Shown: positions 22,418 through 30,400 of the stretch, in pieces
Layout: each line of letters opens with the position of its first letter
Position numbering within the stretch: position 1 is the stretch's first letter
Assembly: GCF_000717655.1 (NCBI RefSeq)
Contig: NZ_JNZY01000029.1
Span: forward strand, 1-64,000
Direction: 5' to 3'
DNA: 64,000 nucleotides
DNA from: Streptomyces katrae
Lineage (GTDB): Bacteria > Actinomycetota > Actinomycetes > Streptomycetales > Streptomycetaceae
Translations under genes and position numbers: made by a program
Notes under the pieces: model-generated
What the model was told of the DNA's origin: nothing
Database searches by the model: none
Seen by the model: only the letters and a program-made list of their open reading frames with translations

Positions 22418-23674
22418 TCAGCGGGTGGCGTGCACCAGCCCCTGCTTGTCGGCTCCGCGCGACAGCACGGCCTCGCTGACCTGCTTGTCGACGGCGGCGT
22501 ACGCGGACTGCCTGGCGGCTCCGATCCCGGAGTCGGAGGGGGCGCAGGAGGCGCAGACGACGCGGAACGGCGGGTTCATGTCCGAGTACTGCGTCAGGTA
22601 CTCGGCCTTGGTCACCTCCCAGCGGCCGGGGTGGGCGGCCGCCGGGGCGAAGGTGAAGCGCGGTATCGAGGACATGTTGCCGCGCGCCTTGTCGGCCTCG
22701 TAGAAGCTGGCGATCTGGTCGCCCATGCCGAAGACGACCCAGGTGCCGTTGATCTTCTCGTACGGCTGTGGCACGTGGTTGTGCGTGCCGAGGATCAGAT
22801 CGATGTCCGGGAGTCCGTCCGGGCCGCGCGAAGCGGTCAGCGCCTGCGCCAGATCGCGCTGCTGCTGGTCGGGTGCCGTCTGCCACTCGGTGCCCCAGTG
22901 GACGCTGAGGACGACGACGTTCGCGCCGGCCGCCCGGGCCGCGCGGGCGTCGGCGACGATCCGGTTCTGGTCGAGCAGGTTGACGGACCAGGGCTTGCCG
23001 GCCGGGACCGGAATGCCGTTCGTCCCGTACGTGTAGTCCAGCTGGGCGACCTTGGCGCCGCCGGCGGAGAGGACCGCCGGGGCCTTGGCCTCGTCGGCGC
23101 TGCGGGCCGAGCCGACGTGCTTGATGCCGACCCGGTCCAGGTGCTCCAGGGTGCGGACGAGACCGTCGTAGCCGTCGTCCAGGGTGTGGTTCGAGCCGGT
23201 CGAGCAGCTGTCGTACCCGGCGTCCTTCAGGGCGTCGGCCAACTGGTGCGGGGCCTTGAACGCGGGATATCCGGTGTAGGGGCCGCCGGGCCGGCCGTAC
23301 GGTATCTCGTGGTGGCATATCGCCAGGTCAGCGGCGGCCACCAGGGGCTTGACCCCCGCGAGTATCTTCCGGAAGTCGTGGCTCTGGCCGCTGCCCTGCG
23401 CATCGTCCGCGGCCCGCTGGACGATCGACGGGTACGGGATGATGTCGCCCGTCGCGACCAGCGTGAACGGTTTGGCGCCGGCGGGCGTCGTCGGACTCGC
23501 CTTGCCCGGGCTCGCCTTGCTCTGGCCGGGCTTGGTCCCGAGCCGCTGCTCGCCGGCGCCGCCCCGTCCCCCCTCGGCGTCGAGGTGGTCGAGCAGGCTC
23601 GGCAGGGCGAGGATCCCGCCGGCCACGGCCGCCACCGCGGTCAGCGCCAAGCCCGTTTTTGCTTTCGTCTTCAT
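22418..23674 (-). CDS. CapA-family metallophosphoesterase-like protein, exported
   Basis: A 418-residue protein from the ATG at 23674, with a signal peptide or anchor (MKTKAKTGLALTAVAAVAGG) and a Gly/Ser/Pro linker to about residue 65. The CapA/PgsA fold follows, with metal-binding motifs VATGDIIPYP, HHEIPYG, SGSNHTLDDG-like (GSNHTLDDGYDG), VLSVHWGTEW and LGTHNHVPQPYE. The family is linked to poly-gamma-glutamate capsule synthesis in Bacillus and is calcineurin-like; in Streptomyces its role is unclear. It is convergent with the LAETG protein, and the two may share a cell-surface role. Confidence 0.85.
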   Translation of the reverse strand: MKTKAKTGLALTAVAAVAGGILALPSLLDHLDAEGGRGGAGEQRLGTKPGQSKASPGKASPTTPAGAKPFTLVATGDIIPYPSIVQRAADDAQGSGQSHDFRKILAGVKPLVAAADLAICHHEIPYGRPGGPYTGYPAFKAPHQLADALKDAGYDSCSTGSNHTLDDGYDGLVRTLEHLDRVGIKHVGSARSADEAKAPAVLSAGGAKVAQLDYTYGTNGIPVPAGKPWSVNLLDQNRIVADARAARAAGANVVVLSVHWGTEWQTAPDQQQRDLAQALTASRGPDGLPDIDLILGTHNHVPQPYEKINGTWVVFGMGDQIASFYEADKARGNMSSIPRFTFAPAAAHPGRWEVTKAEYLTQYSDMNPPFRVVCASCAPSDSGIGAARQSAYAAVDKQVSEAVLSRGADKQGLVHATR

Positions 23675-23839
23675 TCCGGCCCCCCGGGGTTCCCTGCTGA
23701 TGCCGAGATCATCGCCTACCACCGCCCGCCCCGCCAACGGAGCCGGATCGTCCGGATAACCGCGGCGCCGCAGGTCAGAGCCGCCGACCGCGCCGTGGAG
23801 GCCGCCCGGGTGACCGGCCCCGTGGCCGGGAGGCGCAGG

Positions 23840-25270
23840 TCAGCGGGCGGTCAGCGCCAGGGCGTGGTCGAGGGCCTGGAGGAGGCGGCCCGTCGTGGCG
23901 CGGTCCCTGACCGCCAGCCGGAGCCAGGAGTGGTCCAGGCCCGGGAAGGTGTCCCCGCGGCGGACCGCGAAGCCCAGGGCGCGCAGCCGGGTGCGGATCT
24001 CCATGGCCCCCGCCACCTGCATCAGGACGAACGGCCCCTCCGCCACTCCCGACACCGTTATCTCCTCGAACTCCGCGAGCCCCGCCAGCAGATGGGCCCG
24101 GTCCACCGCGATCTGCCGGGCCGCGGCCTCCGCCTCGGCCAGCGCCGCCGGAGCCATACAGGCCTCCGCCGCCACCAGCGCCGGCGACGACACGGGCCAC
24201 AGAGGCTGCGCCGCCGCCAGCTTCGCGATCACCTCCGGCTCGGCCAGCACGTAGCCGATCCGCAGCCCCGCCAGCCCCCACGTCTTGGTCAGGCTCCGCA
24301 GCACCACCAGACCCGGCACGTCCGTCCGCCCGGCCAGCGCCTCCCGCTCGCCCGGGACCGCGTCCATGAACGCCTCGTCCACGACCAGGATCCGGCCCGG
24401 CCGGGCCAGCGCGGCCAGCGCCGCCGCCGGGTGCAGTACGGACGTCGGGTTCGTCGGGTTGCCCACCACCACCAGGTCCGCGTCCTCCGGCACCGCCGCC
24501 GGGTCCAGCCGGAACCCGTCCGCCGCCCGCAGCACCACCCGCTCCACCGTGTGCCCCGCGTCGCGCAGGGCCGCCTCCGGCTCCGTGAACTGCGGGTGCA
24601 CGACCACCGGCCGCTGCGCGCCCAGGGCCCGCGCGATCAGCACGAACGCCTCTGCGGCCCCCGCCGTCAACAGCACCCGCTCGGCCGGCAGCCCGTGCCG
24701 AGCCGCCACCGCCGCGCGGGCAGACTGCCCGTCGGGGTATGCGGCGAGAGCGTCGAGCGAAGCCGCGATGCGCTGCTTGAGCCACTCCGGCGGGGTGTGC
24801 GCCCGTACGTTCACTGCGAGGTCCACGAGTGCGCCGCCGTCGCCTCGCACCTCCGCGTCCCCGTGATGGCGCAGGTCATGGGCCTGCGCGGTGGCCACGG
24901 CGCAGGTCGCCGCGACCGAGCGGCGCTTCGGTACGAGCAGTTCCCCGCCGCCCGCGAGCGCCGCGGCCTCCGCCACCGAGGAGGTCCCCGCGGCGTCGCG
25001 CACCGTGTCGGAGGGGTGCGGTACGCAGATGCCCGCCAGCTCCTCGGCGGGATAGCTGAGCAGCGGTACGCCGAAACGTTCCGCCGCGCCCGTGATCCCC
25101 GCCTCGCCCGCCTTCGACTCCACCGTGGCCAGCGCCTTCACCGCACCGGCGGCCAGCCCGGCACCGCGCAGCGTCTCCTCGACCAGGGCGCAGACCTCCG
25201 CCACGGACACCCCCGCCCGTCCGCCGATCCCGACCACCAGCTGCGTCGCGTACTCGCCCACCGGGCTCAT
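23840..25270 (-). CDS. cobC: CobE/CbiG-C domain fused to CobC threonine-phosphate decarboxylase
   Basis: A 476-residue bifunctional protein. Residues 1-135 match the CobE/CbiG C-terminal domain (LVVGIGGRAGVSVAEVCALV; ATVESKAGEAG; VPHPSDTVRDAAGTSSVAEA), involved in ring contraction and opening of the corrin. Residues about 145-476 are a fold-type I PLP enzyme like CobC/CobD: AYPDGQSARAAVAARHG, NPTNPTSV, LVVDEAFMD, and the lysine in RSLTKTWGLAGLRIGY. This half decarboxylates threonine phosphate to aminopropanol phosphate for the nucleotide loop of B12. The fusion joins early and late steps in one chain. It lies beside the riboswitch-controlled cob operon but upstream of the ZIP gene and on its own. 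No B12 riboswitch is seen in its 5' region. Confidence 0.85.
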   Translation of the reverse strand: MSPVGEYATQLVVGIGGRAGVSVAEVCALVEETLRGAGLAAGAVKALATVESKAGEAGITGAAERFGVPLLSYPAEELAGICVPHPSDTVRDAAGTSSVAEAAALAGGGELLVPKRRSVAATCAVATAQAHDLRHHGDAEVRGDGGALVDLAVNVRAHTPPEWLKQRIAASLDALAAYPDGQSARAAVAARHGLPAERVLLTAGAAEAFVLIARALGAQRPVVVHPQFTEPEAALRDAGHTVERVVLRAADGFRLDPAAVPEDADLVVVGNPTNPTSVLHPAAALAALARPGRILVVDEAFMDAVPGEREALAGRTDVPGLVVLRSLTKTWGLAGLRIGYVLAEPEVIAKLAAAQPLWPVSSPALVAAEACMAPAALAEAEAAARQIAVDRAHLLAGLAEFEEITVSGVAEGPFVLMQVAGAMEIRTRLRALGFAVRRGDTFPGLDHSWLRLAVRDRATTGRLLQALDHALALTAR

Positions 25271-25356
25271 GCCCCCTCCGTAGTCGTCAATGGTTCGTGC
25301 CCCGCAGCCCGCGCGCACACGTGCGCGTGGGGCGAGGAGTCGGTATTCAGGGGCAC

Positions 25357-26082
25357 ATGGCCGTGATCGTGGCGTTGGGCGCGTTCCTGATGACCCTGGC
25401 GGGCGGATGGACGGCGCAGCGCGTCACCGACCGCCGCCACCTCGTGCTGGGCCTGGCCGGCGGGCTGATGCTCGGCGTCGTGGGCCTCGACCTGCTGCCG
25501 GAGTCGCTGCGCGCGGCGGGCCGCGAGGTGTTCGGCGTCCCGCTCGCGCTGCTGCTCTTCGTGACGGGGTTCCTGACCGCCCACGTCGTGGAACGCCTGC
25601 TGGCGGTACGGCAGGCCGCGCACGGAGCCGAGAACGGGGGCCGGGTCCCCGAGGTCGGGCTGACGGCGGCCGCGGCGATGGTCGGCCACAGCTTCGCCGA
25701 CGGGGTGGCCCTGGGCGCGGCCTTCCAGGTCGGCGGCGGGATGGGCGTGGCCGTGTCGCTGGCCGTCGTCACGCACGACTTCGCGGACGGGTTCAACACG
25801 TACACGCTCACCCGGCTGTACGGGAACGCCCGCCGCAAGGCCGTGATGATGCTGTTCGCGGACGCGGTGGCCCCGGTGCTGGGCGCGGCGTCCACTTTGC
25901 TGTTCACCCTTCCGGAGGAACCGCTCGGGGCGTACCTCGGCTTCTTCGGCGGAGCCCTGCTGTACCTGGCGGCGGCCGAGATCCTGCCGGAGGCGCACCA
26001 CAAGCACCCCGCCCTGTCCACGCTGATGTGCACGGTGGGCGGGGTGGCCGGGATCTGGCTGGTGGTGGGCCTCGCGGACTGA
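25357..26082 (+). CDS. ZIP-family metal transporter
   Basis: A 241-residue membrane protein with about eight helices. Helix 4 carries HSFADGVALGAAF and helix 5 carries THDFADGFNTYTL, the two metal-binding motifs of ZIP permeases. A histidine-bearing loop is short, as in bacterial members. It would move a divalent metal into the cytoplasm. The substrate may be zinc, but the setting inside the cobalamin cluster makes cobalt supply possible (inference). The ATG at 25357 has CAGGGG before it. Its stop lies only 2 bp from the cobB stop on the other strand, with no terminator between. Confidence 0.85.
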   Translation: MAVIVALGAFLMTLAGGWTAQRVTDRRHLVLGLAGGLMLGVVGLDLLPESLRAAGREVFGVPLALLLFVTGFLTAHVVERLLAVRQAAHGAENGGRVPEVGLTAAAAMVGHSFADGVALGAAFQVGGGMGVAVSLAVVTHDFADGFNTYTLTRLYGNARRKAVMMLFADAVAPVLGAASTLLFTLPEEPLGAYLGFFGGALLYLAAAEILPEAHHKHPALSTLMCTVGGVAGIWLVVGLAD

Positions 26083-26084
26083 AC

Positions 26085-27533
26085 TCACCTGGCCCGCGCC
26101 GCGGCTTCCGTGAACCGGAGGGCCACGGAGGGCTCCGAGGCCCAGTGCGTGTGCAGGTAGCTGGCGTGCACGCCCTGCTGTACGAAGCCCTCGACCCGGC
26201 GTTCGGGGTGCGTGAACCCCCAGGCGGGGGCGGCGCCGGCGCCGGGTTCGATCACCGTGCGGTGGAACTCGTGGCCGCGCAGCCGGGTTCCGGCGGCGGC
26301 CAGCGCGCTGTCCGACACCGCGACGGCCTCGCGGTAGCCGAGGGTCAGCCGCTCCGACATCCGCGCGTCGGCGTCCAGGACCCCGCACATGGGCCTGCCG
26401 TCGAGGGAGCGGGCGAGGTACAGCAGCCCGGCGCACTCGGCGGCCACGGGCCCGCCGTCCGCGGCGAAGGCCGCGACGGCCTTGCGCAGCGGCTCGTTGG
26501 CGGCGAGCTCGGGTGCGTACACCTCGGGGAACCCGCCGCCGATCACCAGGCCGGTGGTCCCCTCGGGCAGGGCCTCGTCCCGGAGCGGGTCGAAGGTGGC
26601 GACGTCCGCCCCGGCGGCGGTGAGCAGTTCCGCGTGCTCGGCGTAGGAGAACGTGAACGCCGGCCCGCCCGCAACGGCGATGACGGGTGCGGCGCCGCCG
26701 TCGGGGGCACTGCCCCAGAACCCCCGTGCCCCAGACGCCGGCGGGGCCGATTCGTCCCCGGCGGGGCTCGGGGCAGTGCCCCGGACACCCTCCAGCACGG
26801 CGGCGGGCGACCAGGCTTCGCAGGCCAGCGGCGGGGCCGTGCGGGCCAGGGCCATCAGGGCCTCGAGGTCGCAGCCGGCCCGGACCTGGTCGGCCAGCGC
26901 CGCCACCGAGGACAGCGCGTCCGACCGCCGCTCGGCGACCGGGACCAGGCCCAGGTGCCGCGAGGGCGCAGCCACCTGCGGCGCCCGCCGCAGCACGCCG
27001 AGCACCGGCATTCCGGCCTCCTCCAGCGCCTCCCGCAGCATCACCTCGTGCCGGTCGGACCCGACCTTGTTGAGGATCACGCCGCCCAGGCGCACCTGGG
27101 GGTCGAACGACGCGAAGCCGTGCACCAGCGCCGCCACCGACCGCGACTGCGACGACGCGTCGACCACCAGCACCACCGGCGCCCGCAGCAGCTTCGCGAC
27201 CTGCGCCGTCGACGCCAGCTCACCCCGCCCCGCGGCCCCGTCGTACAGCCCCATCACGCCCTCGACGAGGGCGAGATCGCATCCTGCGGCCCCGTGCGCG
27301 AACAGCGGAGCGACCAGCTCCGGCCCGCACATGAAAGCGTCCAGGTTGCGCCCCGGCCGGCCCGTGGCCAGCGCGTGGTAGCCGGGGTCTATGTAGTCGG
27401 GCCCGGCCTTGTGCGGGGACACGGCGAGGCCGCGCTCGGAGAACGCCGCCATCAGACCCGTCGCGACCGTGGTCTTGCCGCTGCCGGACGACGGCGCGGC
27501 GATGACCAGGCGCGGAACGTGCAGAGTTGTCAC
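26085..27533 (-). CDS. cobB: cobyrinate / hydrogenobyrinate a,c-diamide synthase
   Basis: A 482-residue amidotransferase from the GTG at 27533, overlapping the cobO stop (GTGA). The N-terminal ATPase domain has the P-loop PSSGSGKTT (14-22), HKAGPDYIDPGYH, and LVEGVMGLYDG. The C-terminal glutaminase domain has VIGGGFPEVYA, the nucleophile Cys in AAECAGLLYLA, and LRGHEFHRTV. It amidates side chains a and c of the corrin ring using glutamine and ATP. Between the domains is a stretch of about 30 residues (VRGTAPSPAGDESAPP and on, positions 26795-26698) encoded by a GC-rich repeat also found in intergenic DNA. This looks like an in-frame insertion into the linker. The catalytic parts are intact. 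Confidence 0.92.
   Translation of the reverse strand: MTTLHVPRLVIAAPSSGSGKTTVATGLMAAFSERGLAVSPHKAGPDYIDPGYHALATGRPGRNLDAFMCGPELVAPLFAHGAAGCDLALVEGVMGLYDGAAGRGELASTAQVAKLLRAPVVLVVDASSQSRSVAALVHGFASFDPQVRLGGVILNKVGSDRHEVMLREALEEAGMPVLGVLRRAPQVAAPSRHLGLVPVAERRSDALSSVAALADQVRAGCDLEALMALARTAPPLACEAWSPAAVLEGVRGTAPSPAGDESAPPASGARGFWGSAPDGGAAPVIAVAGGPAFTFSYAEHAELLTAAGADVATFDPLRDEALPEGTTGLVIGGGFPEVYAPELAANEPLRKAVAAFAADGGPVAAECAGLLYLARSLDGRPMCGVLDADARMSERLTLGYREAVAVSDSALAAAGTRLRGHEFHRTVIEPGAGAAPAWGFTHPERRVEGFVQQGVHASYLHTHWASEPSVALRFTEAAARAR
26703..26782. repeat. GC-rich repeat inserted within cobB
   Basis: Bases 26703-26747 match the intergenic stretch 42639-42683 at 36 of 45 positions by my count, without gaps. 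The insert is bounded by perfect 13-bp inverted repeats, GGGGCACTGCCCC (26704-26716) and GGGGCAGTGCCCC (26770-26782). It keeps the cobB frame open. Confidence 0.7.
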
Positions 27534-28129
27534 CACTCGATGCCCTTCTGGCCCTTCTGGCCGGCGTCCATCGGGTGCTTGACCTTGGTCATCTCCGTGA
27601 CCAGGTCCGCGAACTCCAGCAGCTTCTCCGGTGCGTTGCGCCCCGTGATCACCACGTGCTGGGTACCGGGCCGGTTGCGCAGCACCTCGATGACCTCGTC
27701 GACGTCGATCCAGCCCCAGTGCATCGGGTACGCGAACTCGTCCAGCACGTACAGCCTGTGCGTCTCGGCGGCCAGGTCGCGCTTGACCTGCTCCCAGCCC
27801 TCCTTGGCCGCCTGCTCGTTGTCGAGCTGCGCGTCCCGCTGGACCCAGGACCAGCCCTCGCCCATCTTGTGCCAGACGACCGGGCCGCCCTCGCCGGAGG
27901 CGCCGAGCACCTTGAGCGCGTTCTCCTCGCCGACCTTCCACTTCGCCGACTTGACGAACTGGAACACCCCGATCGACCAGCCCTGGTTCCACGCGCGCAG
28001 CGCCAGCCCGAAGGCCGCCGTCGACTTGCCCTTGCCCGGGCCGGTGTGGACGAAGACGAGCGGGCGGTTGCGGCGCTGGCGCGTCGTGAGTCCGTCGTCC
28101 GGAACGACGGTCGGCTGTCCCTGCGGCAT
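27530..28129 (-). CDS. cobO: cob(I)yrinic acid a,c-diamide adenosyltransferase
   Basis: A 199-residue CobA/CobO-type corrinoid adenosyltransferase. It has the P-loop GPGKGKST (30-37), a Walker-B-like LYVLDEFAYPMHWGWIDVD, and HVVITGRNAPEKLLEFADLV near the C-terminus. It adds the 5'-deoxyadenosyl group from ATP to the cobalt of the corrin. The stop overlaps the cobB start by 4 bp, and its ATG shares one base with the TAA of the chelatase gene, so three genes are translationally coupled. Full length for the family. Confidence 0.95.
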   Translation of the reverse strand: MPQGQPTVVPDDGLTTRQRRNRPLVFVHTGPGKGKSTAAFGLALRAWNQGWSIGVFQFVKSAKWKVGEENALKVLGASGEGGPVVWHKMGEGWSWVQRDAQLDNEQAAKEGWEQVKRDLAAETHRLYVLDEFAYPMHWGWIDVDEVIEVLRNRPGTQHVVITGRNAPEKLLEFADLVTEMTKVKHPMDAGQKGQKGIEW

Positions 28130-30246
28130 TACGCGGCCCTCCTGGTGGTGTGGTGAGACGGGGAAGTCACTGCGGTACGTACGTTCTTCACGAGCCCGGC
28201 CAGCGAGTCGGCCCGCAGCCCGTCGAGCGTGACGGCGGGCCCGCCGAGGTCGGCGGCCAGTACGCCGGCCAGCCCCAGCCGGACCGGCCCCGACTCGCAG
28301 TCCACGACCACCGACGCGACGCCCTCGGCCTGGAGCAGCCGGGCGCTGCGGCCCGAGAGTTCGCGCGGGTCACCGCCGACGGAACCGGCCGAGGTGGCCC
28401 GCCCGTCGGTGACGACCACGAGCAGCGGACGGCGGCTCGGGTCCCGCAACCGCTCGATGCGCAGCACCTCGTGGGCCTTGAGCAGGCCCGCGGCGAGCGG
28501 GGTGCGCCCGCCCGTCGGCAGCTGCTCGAGCCGGGCCGCGGCCGCGTCCACCGAGGAGGTGGGCGGCAGCGCCAGCTCGGCGGCGGCGCCGCGGAAGGTG
28601 ATCAGACCGACCTTGTCCCGCCGCTGGTAGGCGTCCAGCAGCAGCGAGAGCACCGCGCCCTTGACCGCGCTCATGCGCTGCCGGGCGGCCATCGAGCCGG
28701 AGGCGTCGACGAGGAAGAGGACGAGGTTGCCCTCGCGGCCCTCCCGGGTGGCCTGGCGCAGATCGTCCTTGCGCACGACCAGCCCGCGCCCGCTGCGCCC
28801 GCGCGCCTTCTGGTGCGGGGCGGCGGCCTGGACCGTCGCCGCGAGGTGCAGCTTCGTCAGGTGGCCGCGGGGGCGCTGGGCGCCGGTGGTCCGGCCGTGC
28901 GCGGTACGGGCGCGGGAACGCCGCCCGGACGCGCCCTCGCCGAGGCCCGGCACGCTCAGCATCTTGGTCCGGAACGGCTCGGCGGCCCGTACGGCGGCTT
29001 GCTCCGGCGCGGCGCCGTCCTGGGAGGCGGGCTGGGGCTCGGGGGACTCCGGGGCGTCCGGGGCGGCGGGGGCCGTGCCGTCCTGCGCCTCGGAGGCCTG
29101 GGGGGCCTCGGGTTCGGGCGCGTCGGGGCCGCTCTGCGGGGGGACCCCGCCGCCTCCGCCGTCGGGGCCGCCGTCCTCGGGACCGTCGTCGTCCGGACCC
29201 TCGGGCGCCGGGTCGGGCTCGGGCTCCGGCTCCTCGTCGGGGAAGCGGTCCAGGATCTCGTCGAGCTTGTCCTCGTCGAGGCCGGGCGCGTCGAAGGGGT
29301 TGCGGCGCCGCCGGTGGGGGAGCGCCAGCAGCGCGGCCTGGCGTACGTCCTCCTTGCGTACGTCGGTCCGCCCGGCCCAGGCGGCCAGCGCGGTCGCCGT
29401 ACGGGCCATCACGATGTCGGCGCGCATGCCGTCGACCTCGAAGCCGGCGCAGGTCGCCGCGATCTGCAGCAGCGAGGCATCGCCGAGGCGGACCTCCGGG
29501 AGCAGGGCCCGGGCGGCCACGACGCGGGCGCGGACGTCCTGCTCGTCCCCGGCCCAGCGGGTCGCGAACCCGGCGGGGTCGTCCTCGTACGCCAGCCGGC
29601 GGCGCACCACCTCGACGCGCTGGGCGGGCTCGCGGGAGGCCGCCACCTGGACGGTGAGCCCGAACCGGTCGAGGAGCTGCGGGCGGAGCTCGCCCTCCTC
29701 CGGGTTCATCGTGCCGACGAGGAGGAAGCGGGCGGCGTGGCGTACGGAAACGCCCTCGCGCTCGACGTAGGAAGCGCCCATCGCGGCCGCGTCGAGGAGC
29801 AGGTCGATCAGGTGGTCGTGGAGGAGGTTGACCTCGTCGACGTACAGGATCCCGCGGTGCGCGTCGGCCAGCAGGCCGGGCTCGAAGGCCTTCACGCCCT
29901 CCGCGAGGGCGCGCTCGATGTCGAGGGCACCGACGAGGCGGTCCTCGGAGGCGCCGACGGGCAGCTCCACCATGCGAGCGGGCCGGGCCTGGCCCGGGCC
30001 GGGCTCGTGCGGGCCGTCCGGGCAGGCCGGGTCGGGGGCGGCGGGAGCGCAGGAGAACCGGCAGCCGGGAATGACGTCCACCTGCGGCAGCAGCGCGGAC
30101 AGCGCGCGGACGGCGGTGGACTTGGCGGTCCCCTTCTCGCCGCGGACCAGCACGCCGCCGACCGCTGGGCTCACGGCGTTGAGCAGGAGCGCCAGCCGCA
30201 GGTCGGTCTGGCCGACGACTGCGGTGAACGGGTAGGGCGTGCTCAT
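28129..30246 (-). CDS. putative cobaltochelatase (fused ChlI-ChlD type)
   Basis: A 705-residue fusion. Residues 1-330 are an AAA+ ATPase like BchI/ChlI: GEKGTAKSTAVRAL (Walker A), GILYVDEVNLLHDHL (Walker B), LVGTMNPEEGELRPQLLDRF. Residues about 345-460 are an acidic, proline-rich linker, as in BchD. The C-terminal 200 residues are a von Willebrand A domain with the metal-binding site DASGS (NLVLFLVDASGSMAARQRM) and VTDGRATS. It probably forms the motor of the cobalt chelatase that works with a CobN-like subunit, which is not in this window. It lies between cobQ (154 bp upstream) and cobO (1-bp overlap). Magnesium chelatase is the alternative, but context favours cobalt. Confidence 0.88.
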   Translation of the reverse strand: MSTPYPFTAVVGQTDLRLALLLNAVSPAVGGVLVRGEKGTAKSTAVRALSALLPQVDVIPGCRFSCAPAAPDPACPDGPHEPGPGQARPARMVELPVGASEDRLVGALDIERALAEGVKAFEPGLLADAHRGILYVDEVNLLHDHLIDLLLDAAAMGASYVEREGVSVRHAARFLLVGTMNPEEGELRPQLLDRFGLTVQVAASREPAQRVEVVRRRLAYEDDPAGFATRWAGDEQDVRARVVAARALLPEVRLGDASLLQIAATCAGFEVDGMRADIVMARTATALAAWAGRTDVRKEDVRQAALLALPHRRRRNPFDAPGLDEDKLDEILDRFPDEEPEPEPDPAPEGPDDDGPEDGGPDGGGGGVPPQSGPDAPEPEAPQASEAQDGTAPAAPDAPESPEPQPASQDGAAPEQAAVRAAEPFRTKMLSVPGLGEGASGRRSRARTAHGRTTGAQRPRGHLTKLHLAATVQAAAPHQKARGRSGRGLVVRKDDLRQATREGREGNLVLFLVDASGSMAARQRMSAVKGAVLSLLLDAYQRRDKVGLITFRGAAAELALPPTSSVDAAAARLEQLPTGGRTPLAAGLLKAHEVLRIERLRDPSRRPLLVVVTDGRATSAGSVGGDPRELSGRSARLLQAEGVASVVVDCESGPVRLGLAGVLAADLGGPAVTLDGLRADSLAGLVKNVRTAVTSPSHHTTRRAA

Positions 30247-30335
30247 GCGGTGCCTCTCCTTGTGCGGGTACGAGTACGCGTGCGCGGGCCGGTGGCCGCG
30301 GGGCGGGGGCGGCGGCGTGCGGGTCTGCCGGGGGC

Positions 30336-30365
30336 TGCCGCTGCGCGGAGCTCTCCCCGCCCCGC
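30336..30365. repeat. copy of dispersed GC-rich repeat
   Basis: Near-identical to 18771-18801. It lies in the 154-bp gap between cobQ and the chelatase gene, the only gap inside the cob operon, and is a candidate for RNA structure or a processing site. Confidence 0.55.
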
Positions 30366-30400
30366 GCCGGAGGGGGAGGCCGCCCGCAGGACCGGCGCCT

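Noticed and set aside
25271..25356. B12 riboswitch upstream of the CobE-CobC gene
   Set aside because: The region is only 86 bp and lacks the GCCACTG core.
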